DNA from: Phenylobacterium hankyongense
GTDB lineage: Bacteria > Pseudomonadota > Alphaproteobacteria > Caulobacterales > Caulobacteraceae
Assembly: GCF_003254505.1 (NCBI RefSeq)
Contig: NZ_QFYP01000001.1
Location: forward strand, 3,084,001-3,148,000
Direction of reading: 5' to 3'
DNA: 64,000 nucleotides
Part shown: piece after piece, positions 55,025-64,000 of the stretch
Numbering within the stretch: the first letter of the stretch is position 1
How the letters are laid out: the number at the start of each line of letters is the position of its first letter
The notes under the pieces: generated by a model
What the model was told of the DNA's origin: nothing
Seen by the model: the letters and a program-made list of their open reading frames with translations, nothing else
Databases searched by the model: none
Position numbers and translations under genes: made by a program

Positions 55025-55630
55025 ATGGCTGGACTTCTTTCCAATCTCCGCAACACGCTGATCGTCAGCTTCATCTTGGCGCTGGTGATCATCGCCGGCT
55101 ACCGGATGCACTACGGGTCGTTCGACGCGATCTTCTGGCAGGCAGTGTTCCGCTGGCTGCACGTGCTGGCCGGCATCCTCTGGATCGGCCTGCTGTACTA
55201 CTTCAACTTCGTCCAGATCCGGAAAATGCCGGAGATCCCGGCCGAGCTGAAGCCGGCGGTATCGAAGTACATCGCGCCTGAAGCGCTGTTCTGGTTCCGC
55301 TGGGCCGCGCTGGTCACCTGGGTGATGGGCGTGATCCTGGCCCTGGACCGCGGCTACCTGGTGCAGGCGATCACCCTGGGCTTCGCCGAGACGCCGCATT
55401 CGCCCGGCCACGCCTTCATCGGCATGGGCATGTGGCTGGCGACGATCATGTTCATCAACGTCTGGGCCTTCATCTGGCCGGCGCAGAAGATCGCGCTCGG
55501 CATCGTCGAGGGCGACGCCGCGGCCAAGGCGGCCGCCGGCCGCAAGGCCATGCTGTTCTCGCGCATCAACACCCTGCTGTCGGTGCCGATGCTGGCCACC
55601 ATGACCATGAACCAGACCATCTTCGGCTGA
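55025..55630 (+). CDS. PuuD-like (urate hydroxylase membrane domain) protein
   Basis: A 201-residue membrane protein with five or six hydrophobic segments. WLHVLAGILWIGLLYYFNF and the His-containing HSPGHAFIGMGMWLATIMF resemble the membrane domain of urate hydroxylase PuuD. Full-length PuuD carries a C-terminal cytochrome c domain, which this gene lacks, and no purine-degradation gene is nearby. Urate oxidation is therefore not assured. A clear intrinsic terminator follows. Confidence 0.75.
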   Translation: MAGLLSNLRNTLIVSFILALVIIAGYRMHYGSFDAIFWQAVFRWLHVLAGILWIGLLYYFNFVQIRKMPEIPAELKPAVSKYIAPEALFWFRWAALVTWVMGVILALDRGYLVQAITLGFAETPHSPGHAFIGMGMWLATIMFINVWAFIWPAQKIALGIVEGDAAAKAAAGRKAMLFSRINTLLSVPMLATMTMNQTIFG

Positions 55631-55653
55631 CCGTCGAAGCAGACTAGGATCGG

Positions 55654-55680
55654 AAGGCCCGCCGCACCGGCGGGCCTTTT
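55654..55680 (+). terminator. Rho-independent terminator after the PuuD-like gene
   Basis: AAGGCCCGCCG pairs perfectly with CGGCGGGCCTT around loop CAC, followed by T residues. The 11-bp GC-rich stem and position 23 bases after the stop codon make this the clearest intrinsic terminator in the window. Confidence 0.9.
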
Positions 55681-55692
55681 GCTTTGGCGGTG

Positions 55693-56379
55693 ATGAGCGA
55701 CGCTCCTTCAGACCTCGACGCCCTGGTGCGCAGGGTCGATCCCGACCGCTGGCTCTCCAGCCGGTTCATCGGCGATGCGCAGGCGCGCGCCGACGTGGTC
55801 GTGCTCTACGCCTACGATCACGAGCTCGCCCGGGCGCCGAAGGTGGCGTCGAACGCCCTGCTGGGCGAGATCCGGCTGACCTGGTGGGCTGAGGTGCTGG
55901 CCGAGATCTTCGAACACCGCCCGGTGCGCCACCATCCCACCGCCCAGGCGCTGGCCGAACTGGTCGCGCGGCGGAGCCTTCCGCGGCCGCCGCTGGAGGC
56001 GATGATCGACGCCCGTTACCGGGAGCTGGACCCGGCCCCGATGAACGAGGCCGAAGGGCTGGACTGGGCGCGCGACACCGGCGGGCGGACGGCCGAACTG
56101 GCCGCCACCGTCCTCGATCCCGCCGCCGACGCCCAGCTGGCGCTGGCCGGCGGCTCGGCCTGGGCGCTGGCGCGGCGGCTGCCCGACGCCCCGGACCTGC
56201 AGCCGGCCTTCGAACGCGTGTTGGAGGCCGCCCGCAGCGCCTCGCGCTCGCTGAGCGTCGCGGCCTTCCCGGCGGTGGCGCACGCCACCTTCGCCGCCGA
56301 CCGCGCCCGCGGCGTGCAGCGCCCGGAGCTGACCAGCCGTCTGCGTTTGATCGCGGCGGTGGCCAGGGGCCGGATCTAG
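55693..56379 (+). CDS. squalene/phytoene synthase-family protein
   Basis: A 228-residue member of the squalene/phytoene synthase fold, with the family pattern VLYAYDHELARAPK and LGEIRLTWWAEVLAEI. The Asp-rich catalytic motifs are incomplete: neither a clear DxxxD pair nor the second set can be read. It is shorter than true synthases (about 280 or more residues). It resembles the NDUFAF6-type branch, which is linked to complex I assembly and not to isoprenoid synthesis. The ATG at 55693 is chosen over TTG 55684. It converges on trmFO. Confidence 0.8.
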   Translation: MSDAPSDLDALVRRVDPDRWLSSRFIGDAQARADVVVLYAYDHELARAPKVASNALLGEIRLTWWAEVLAEIFEHRPVRHHPTAQALAELVARRSLPRPPLEAMIDARYRELDPAPMNEAEGLDWARDTGGRTAELAATVLDPAADAQLALAGGSAWALARRLPDAPDLQPAFERVLEAARSASRSLSVAAFPAVAHATFAADRARGVQRPELTSRLRLIAAVARGRI

Positions 56380-56397
56380 AGGGCCGGATCTGAGCGG

Positions 56398-57801
56398 CTA
56401 CTCGGCGGCCGCCAGCGCCATGGCGCCGGCCAGCCAGGCGTCGAGGTCGCGCAGGGCGCGTTCGCCCATCAGCCGCTTCTTGGCCCGGCCGCGCTCCTTG
56501 TGCGGCAGCCGCTTGCCGTCCTCGCCGTGCTTGGGCGGCTCCAACGGCGGCAGCAGGCCGTAGTTGATGTTCATCGGCTGGAACGAGCCCTTGCCGGCCT
56601 CGATATGGCCGCCGGTGATGTGCCCGACCAGTGCGCCCAGCGCCGTGGTGGGCGGCGGCGCGACGGCGGGGCGGCCCAGGCGCTCGGCGGCGGCGAAACG
56701 GCCGGCCAGCAGGCCCACGGCGGCGCTCTCCACATAGCCTTCCACGCCCGTCACCTGGCCGGCGAACCGCAGGCGCGGATCGACCTTCAGCCGCAGCGAG
56801 CCGTCCAGCAGTCGCGGGCTGTTCAGGAAGGTGTTGCGGTGCAGGCCGCCGAGGCGCGCGAACACCGCCTTCTCCAGGCCTGGGATGGTGCGGAAGATGT
56901 CGGCCTGAGCCGCGTGCTTCAGCTTGGTCTGGAAACCGACCATGTTCCACAGGGTGCCCAGCGCATTGTCCTGGCGCAGCTGGACGACGGCCCAGGCCTT
57001 TTCCTGCGGATTGTGCTCGTTGGTCAGGCCGACCGGCTTCATCGGCCCGTGCCGCAGCGTCTCGCGCCCGCGTTCGGCCATCACCTCGATGGGCAGGCAG
57101 CCGTCGAAGTAGGGGACGTGCTCCCAGTCCTTGAACTCGGACTTCGGGCCGGCCAGCAGAGCGTCGATGAAGGCGTCGTACTGCGCCTTGTCCATCGGGC
57201 AGTTGATGTAGGCGGCGGCGTCGCCCCCGGGGCCTTCCTTGTCGTAGCGCGACTGGCGCCACGCCACGTCCATGTCGATCGACTCCAGGTGCACGATCGG
57301 CGCGATGGCGTCGAAGAACGAGAGTTCGCCTTCGCCGGTCAGGCCGAGGATGGCGTCGGAAAGCGCCGGCGAGGTGAGGGGGCCGGTGGCGACCACCACG
57401 CTGTCCCAGTCGGCGGGCGGCAGGCCGGCGACCTCCTCGCGGGCGATGGTGACCAGGGGGTGGGCCTCGAGCCGCGCGGTGACGGCGCCGGCGAAGCCGT
57501 CACGGTCGACCGCCAGCGCGCCCCCGGCCGGCACCTGGTGGGCGTCTCCGCAGGCCAGGATGATCGAGCCCAGCCGACGCATCTCCGCGTGCAGCAGGCC
57601 CACGGCATTGCCGGTCCAGTCGTCGGCGCGGAAGGAGTTGGAGCAGACCAGTTCGGCGAGCCGGTCGGTCTGGTGGGCGTCGGTGCCGCGCACTGGCCGC
57701 ATCTCGTGCAGCACCACGGGCACGCCGGCCTCGGCGATCTGCCAGGCGGCCTCAGACCCGGCGAGTCCGCCGCCGATTACATGCACAGGAAGTGTCGTCA
57801 T
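56398..57801 (-). CDS. trmFO: TrmFO, methylenetetrahydrofolate-tRNA-(uracil-5-)-methyltransferase
   Basis: A 467-residue flavoprotein that makes ribothymidine at position 54 of tRNAs using methylenetetrahydrofolate. Hallmarks are [20 protein letters not shown] (FAD site), [10 protein letters not shown] with the catalytic Cys, and [11 protein letters not shown] near the end. Length and motif order match the family. It is divergent from the first of two paralogous membrane-protein genes. Confidence 0.95.
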   Translation of the reverse strand: MTTLPVHVIGGGLAGSEAAWQIAEAGVPVVLHEMRPVRGTDAHQTDRLAELVCSNSFRADDWTGNAVGLLHAEMRRLGSIILACGDAHQVPAGGALAVDRDGFAGAVTARLEAHPLVTIAREEVAGLPPADWDSVVVATGPLTSPALSDAILGLTGEGELSFFDAIAPIVHLESIDMDVAWRQSRYDKEGPGGDAAAYINCPMDKAQYDAFIDALLAGPKSEFKDWEHVPYFDGCLPIEVMAERGRETLRHGPMKPVGLTNEHNPQEKAWAVVQLRQDNALGTLWNMVGFQTKLKHAAQADIFRTIPGLEKAVFARLGGLHRNTFLNSPRLLDGSLRLKVDPRLRFAGQVTGVEGYVESAAVGLLAGRFAAAERLGRPAVAPPPTTALGALVGHITGGHIEAGKGSFQPMNINYGLLPPLEPPKHGEDGKRLPHKERGRAKKRLMGERALRDLDAWLAGAMALAAAE

Positions 57802-57930
57802 CCGTTGCTAACTAGCAACGATCGAACAGGATCGCGAGCGGGGCCTTGCACCACCCTCGGCGGGCGATCACGTTGCAGCCAAAGGGGTGGCCGACTCGTT
57901 CCGATGGACGTGTCGATCCTAGGGACGAGA

Positions 57931-58818
57931 ATGAACCAGTTTTCGGCGAGTGAAGCCGCCTTGGAAGGCTTCCGCCTGACCCGGGAACGACCCGGCACGA
58001 TTTTGGCCTGGGGTGGGGTCTATTTCCTCGGCATCATGATCATGGCCGCGGTGATGGCGGTGGGCCTCGGCCCGCAGTTCATCGACTTCGTGAAGAAGGG
58101 CGGGCTGGAATCCGGCGACGCCGAGGCCTTCGGGTCGCTGCTCGCCCAGTCGTGGCCGGCGTTCCTGGTGGTGCTGCTGGTGGCCGTGGTGCTGCTGTCG
58201 ATCCTGACGTCAGGCATCTACCGCCTGGTGCTGCGACCGCAGGAGGTGGGATTCGCGCACCTGCGGCTCGGACGCGACGAGGTGCGGCTGGCGGCGGTGA
58301 ACCTGCTGCTGTTCGGCATCGGCATGGTCTGCCTGTTCGTGGTCGAGCTGGTGACCGCCGCGGCAGCCCAGCACGGTGGCCCGGGCGTCGCGGCCATTGC
58401 GGCCCTCGCGGTGGCCGCCCCGACCATCTGGATCGGCGTGCGGCTGTCCATGGTCACGCCGATGAGCTTCGCGGCGCACAGGATCACCATCGGCCCGGCG
58501 TGGCAGCTGACCCGCGGCCGCTTCTGGCCGCTGTTCGGCATGATCGTCCTGGCGGTGATCTTCTACATCATGATCTGGATGCTGATCACGGTGATCGGCT
58601 ACGTCATCGTGACCCTGGCCGGCGGCCAGCAGGCGATCGCCGACATGAGCCATCCGGCGCCCGGCGCGGTGATCGCCTTCATCGCCAGCCTGATCATCCA
58701 GCTGCTCCTGCCGATCCTGCAGGTGGTGATGATCTACGCGCCGTTCGCCGTCGCCTACCAGCAGCTGCACGGCGACCAGCCGGCGAATCCGTTGAGGGCG
58801 CACGCGCAGAGCAGCTAA
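57931..58818 (+). CDS. multi-pass membrane protein, first of two paralogues
   Basis: A 295-residue protein with about six hydrophobic segments. Its N-terminus, NQFSASEAALEGFRLTRERP, resembles that of the next gene (SEFSASDAALEGF), as does the middle motif RLGRDEVRLAAV. The pattern is like membrane proteins related to the glycerophosphodiester phosphodiesterase membrane domain. The ATG at 57931 is the likely start. Function is unknown. Confidence 0.7.
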   Translation: MNQFSASEAALEGFRLTRERPGTILAWGGVYFLGIMIMAAVMAVGLGPQFIDFVKKGGLESGDAEAFGSLLAQSWPAFLVVLLVAVVLLSILTSGIYRLVLRPQEVGFAHLRLGRDEVRLAAVNLLLFGIGMVCLFVVELVTAAAAQHGGPGVAAIAALAVAAPTIWIGVRLSMVTPMSFAAHRITIGPAWQLTRGRFWPLFGMIVLAVIFYIMIWMLITVIGYVIVTLAGGQQAIADMSHPAPGAVIAFIASLIIQLLLPILQVVMIYAPFAVAYQQLHGDQPANPLRAHAQSS

Positions 58819-58847
58819 GCTCGGCCCGGGTCTGTTCGGGGTTTCCC

Positions 58848-59684
58848 ATGAGTGAGTTTTCCGCCAGCGATGCGGCGCTGGAAGGCTTCAACGTCATCCG
58901 GCGGCACTGGCGCGTGGTCGCCGGCTGGGCGGCGTTCAACCTGCTGGCGCTGGTGGCCATGGTGGTGATCACCGTGGTGATCGTGCTGATGCTGGTGGCT
59001 TCGACCGGATCCGGCCAGGGGCAGGCGCCGGGCGACCTGAGCGCGGTGGTCGGCGGCGTGGTGGCGGTGCTCGGCGCGGCGCTGACCGAAGTGGTGATCG
59101 CGGCGGGCCTGTTCCGGCTGATGCTGCGCCCCGACGAGCCGGCCTTCCTGTTCCTGCGGCTGGGCCGCGACGAGATTCGGTTGCTGGCCGTATGGGCGCT
59201 CGGTATCGCCGCGCTCGGCCTGCTGGTCGCCCTGTCGGTGGCGCTTGGGGAGGCCGCCGATCGGCTGTTTCCGGCCGCGCGCATCCTACCCGGCCTGGCG
59301 GTCGCCGTGGTGGCGATCTGGCTGGGGCTGCGGTTCTGCCTGGCGGTGCCGATCAGCTTCGCCGAGCGCCGGATCGACTTCGCGCGGTCGTGGCGGCTGA
59401 CCCGCGGCCACGCCTGGGGGCTGCTGGGCATGAGCCTGCTGGCGGCCTGCCTGCTGGCGCTGGTCAGCATCGTCTGGTGGCTGGCCGTCTTCATGCTGAC
59501 CGGCGCGCTGACCGGATTCCACGACTTCGCCAGCCTCGCGGGCGCGGACGCGCTGGAGACCCACCCCGGCCGCTACCTGCTGCAGCTGGCGGCGCAGATG
59601 CTGTTCGCGCCCGTGCTGTGGGTGCTCAGCCAGGCCCCGCTGGCCGCCGCCTACCAGGCGCTGTCCGCCCCCGCCGACACCTAG
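58848..59684 (+). CDS. multi-pass membrane protein, second of two paralogues
   Basis: A 278-residue protein with about six hydrophobic segments, sharing FSASDAALEGF and RLGRDEIRLLAV with the preceding gene and similar segments RSWRLTRGHAWGLLG versus PAWQLTRGRFWPLFG. The two are 29 bp apart and clearly arose by tandem duplication, but have diverged widely. It overlaps the convergent GST gene by four bases. Function is unknown. Confidence 0.7.
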   Translation: MSEFSASDAALEGFNVIRRHWRVVAGWAAFNLLALVAMVVITVVIVLMLVASTGSGQGQAPGDLSAVVGGVVAVLGAALTEVVIAAGLFRLMLRPDEPAFLFLRLGRDEIRLLAVWALGIAALGLLVALSVALGEAADRLFPAARILPGLAVAVVAIWLGLRFCLAVPISFAERRIDFARSWRLTRGHAWGLLGMSLLAACLLALVSIVWWLAVFMLTGALTGFHDFASLAGADALETHPGRYLLQLAAQMLFAPVLWVLSQAPLAAAYQALSAPADT

Positions 59685-60292
59685 GCGGTCGCGCTGGGGC
59701 GGGCCGACACCCGGGCGTGCCAGGCCTTCAGGTTGTCGAACCCATCCTCCAGCGGCAGGCCGATCCAGTCGGCGAAGTCGATCGTGGAGAGCAGGCAGAT
59801 ATCGGCCATGCTGTAGGCCTCGCCGGCTAGGAACGGCCGGTCGGCCAGCTCGCGGTCCAGCCACTTCTGGGCGCCCTGATAGGTGGCCTTGTTGGACTCC
59901 CCGAAGTCCTTGAACTGGGTCAGCAGGGCGGCGGTGCGCGGGTGCGCATGGCGCCAGAAGTTGCCCACCGGCATCATCACCGTGAACTCCACCCGGCGCA
60001 CCCACATGTCGACGGTGGCCTTCTCCACCGGCGTTTTGCCGAATAGCGCGGGCTCCGGATGGATCTCCTCGAAGTAACGGCAGATGGCCACGGTTTCGGA
60101 GATGCAGGTCCCGTCGTCGAGCTCCAGCGTGGGGATTTGGCCCATGGAATTCTTGGCGCGGAATTCCGGCGACTTATGCTCGCGCTTCATCATGTCGATC
60201 TTCGTCTCCCGAAGATCGACGCCCTTCTCGGCCAGGAAGATCCGCACCCGCCGCGGGTTCGGGGCAGGGTTGGGCGCGCCGTAGAGAATCAT
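59681..60292 (-). CDS. glutathione S-transferase
   Basis: A 203-residue GST with an N-terminal thioredoxin-like domain (LYGAPNPAPNPRRVRIFLAEKG), a glutathione-binding SETVAICRYFEE with the conserved Ser, and an all-helical C-terminal domain with the GST N-capping-type segment FLAGEAYSMADICLL. It probably conjugates or reduces electrophiles with glutathione, alongside the Gor and glutathione peroxidase encoded in this window. A perfect palindrome 42 bp upstream may be its operator. Confidence 0.9.
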   Translation of the reverse strand: MILYGAPNPAPNPRRVRIFLAEKGVDLRETKIDMMKREHKSPEFRAKNSMGQIPTLELDDGTCISETVAICRYFEEIHPEPALFGKTPVEKATVDMWVRRVEFTVMMPVGNFWRHAHPRTAALLTQFKDFGESNKATYQGAQKWLDRELADRPFLAGEAYSMADICLLSTIDFADWIGLPLEDGFDNLKAWHARVSARPSATA

Positions 60293-60333
60293 CGCCTGGC
60301 TCCAATCGCTTCAAAGAATGAAGCCAGGCTATT

Positions 60334-60349
60334 TCAAACGGCCGTTTGA
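60334..60349 (-). promoter_or_regulatory. perfect 16-bp palindrome upstream of the GST gene
   Basis: TCAAACGGCCGTTTGA reads the same on both strands. It lies 42 bp upstream of the GST start and seven bases after the uvrA stop. The core AAAC-N4-GTTT also occurs upstream of the NADP-dependent oxidoreductase gene (31373..31388), consistent with a shared TetR-type regulator. It could instead help end uvrA transcription. Confidence 0.5.
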
Positions 60350-60355
60350 GGGAAG

Positions 60356-63253
<2,898 letters not shown>

Positions 63254-63334
63254 CTTGTCCCGGAAACGACTCTCGCCCGCGGAAGGTCCAGCGGGTCGCG
63301 GCTAATGTAGTTCTCCGAGTCACGGATAACACGG

Positions 63335-63349
63335 GAACGCAACAGGAAC
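63335..63349 (-). promoter_or_regulatory. LexA (SOS) box upstream of uvrA
   Basis: The sequence is GTTC-N7-GTTC on the minus strand, the direct-repeat LexA site used by Caulobacter and other alphaproteobacteria. It lies 82 bp upstream of the uvrA start and overlaps a possible promoter with TTGTTC and TTATCC. Confidence 0.8.
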
Positions 63350-63414
63350 AAACCGGCCGCGACGGCGCGTCGCGGCGCTGCTGACACAACGGTGGCAGCA
63401 GCCGCCGGGGGAAC

Positions 63415-64000
63415 TCAGGCCTTGGCGGCCTGCCGGGCGGTCCAGAGATAGAGCGAAACCGCCACCAGGCCGTAGACCGTGATGGCCAGGAGCTTGGCCG
63501 GGCCGAAGTCCTCCGGGACCAGGGCCAGCGGCGCGCTCTTGCCGGAGGCCACGATGAGGCCGGCGTGGGCGACGTTGAGCAGGCTGTCGCCGACGATGTA
63601 GCCGGAGACCAGCAGCACGCCGAGCCGCTTGGCGGCCTCGCCGTTGGGCCGTTTGGCGACCGACCGGTCGTAGAACCAGCCCGCGAAGGCGCCGATGATC
63701 ACCGGCACGGTGACGCTGGACGGCAGGTAGATGGCCAGCGCAGCGCCCAGCGGCGGCAGGCTGCGGCGGCCGGTGCGGCGCAGCAGCTCGTCGACCACCA
63801 CCAGGGCTGCGCCGAGCAGGGCGCCGATGCCGATCAATCCCCAGGGCAGGTTTCCGCCGACCACGCCGGCGGCGATGGTCGAGATCAGCGTCGCCTGCGG
63901 CGCGGCGAGCGGGGTCGCGGAGATGGCGTGGGCGTTGGCCCCGGCGAAGCCGTAGGCCTTGTTCAGCAGGTTGAGCACCACCGGGATCACCGCCGAGCCG
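63415..64000 (-). CDS. OPT-family oligopeptide transporter, C-terminal part
   Basis: The last 195 codons of a gene that continues beyond the window edge. About five hydrophobic segments are visible. The part around LAIYLPSSVTVPVIIGAFAGW and VLLVSGYIVGDSLLNVAHAG is typical of the C-terminal half of OPT-family peptide or metal-chelate importers. It precedes uvrA on the same strand, but the SOS box and 161-bp gap indicate separate control. The frame continues upstream of the internal GTG that can be read near the edge. Confidence 0.85.
   Translation of the reverse strand, partial: GSAVIPVVLNLLNKAYGFAGANAHAISATPLAAPQATLISTIAAGVVGGNLPWGLIGIGALLGAALVVVDELLRRTGRRSLPPLGAALAIYLPSSVTVPVIIGAFAGWFYDRSVAKRPNGEAAKRLGVLLVSGYIVGDSLLNVAHAGLIVASGKSAPLALVPEDFGPAKLLAITVYGLVAVSLYLWTARQAAKA

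Overview
The window is high-GC chromosomal DNA of an alphaproteobacterium, most likely of the order Caulobacterales (a Phenylobacterium- or Caulobacter-like organism; this is an inference). Supporting signs are the run nagZ-scpA-scpB-tatABC-serS-surE-pcm-dipM-yajC-secDF, a DipM-type LysM/LytM lipoprotein, and an alphaproteobacterial LexA box (GTTC-N7-GTTC, read on the minus strand) upstream of uvrA. Genes are tightly packed, with many ATGA, GTGA and TGATG overlaps and several GTG or TTG starts.

Layout. 1-4225: a curli (amyloid fibre) locus read right to left: csgF, csgG, two curlin-repeat secreted proteins and the first codons of another exported protein at the window edge, preceded by a LuxR-type regulator. 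4381-5355: an HtrA-like PDZ protein whose catalytic triad is degenerate. 5463-18549: a stretch of about 13 kb bounded by a perfect 47-bp direct repeat. The right copy is the 3' part of an intact tRNA-Val(CAC) gene, the usual signature of an island integrated at a tRNA. It carries a co-directional chemosensory cluster: a soluble receptor with two signalling tips, a three-domain CheW, CheB, a HEAT-repeat protein, CheR, CheY, CheA, a second CheY, CheC, a hybrid PAS histidine kinase and a second CheC. I see no integrase.

18638-38877: metabolic and housekeeping genes. These are gph with an M28 peptidase; glmU-rpiA-gor-O-antigen-ligase-like; class II DAHP synthase; a MATE transporter; a DUF429-like protein; an NADP-dependent oxidoreductase divergent from a Gfo/Idh oxidoreductase; glutathione peroxidase; ilvD with an Asp/Glu racemase; an NnrU-family protein; a Caulobacterales-type hypothetical protein; xthA; and a small NTF2-like/TetR operon with a clear promoter and operator-like palindrome.

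38897-64000: core cell biology. erpA and dgt are divergent. They are followed by SPOR-nagZ-scpA-scpB and tatABC (chromosome segregation and folded-protein export), serS-surE-pcm-dipM (translation, repair, cell division), a DUF815 ATPase, yajC-secD-secF plus a Mth938-like protein (Sec translocon accessory), a PuuD-like membrane protein, a squalene/phytoene-synthase-family protein, trmFO, two paralogous membrane proteins, a GST, uvrA with its SOS box, and the 3' part of an OPT-family transporter.

The most unusual part is the tRNA-flanked chemosensory cluster. Its receptor architecture, triple CheW, HEAT protein and paired CheC phosphatases suggest a self-contained cytoplasmic signalling array whose output is not obviously motility.
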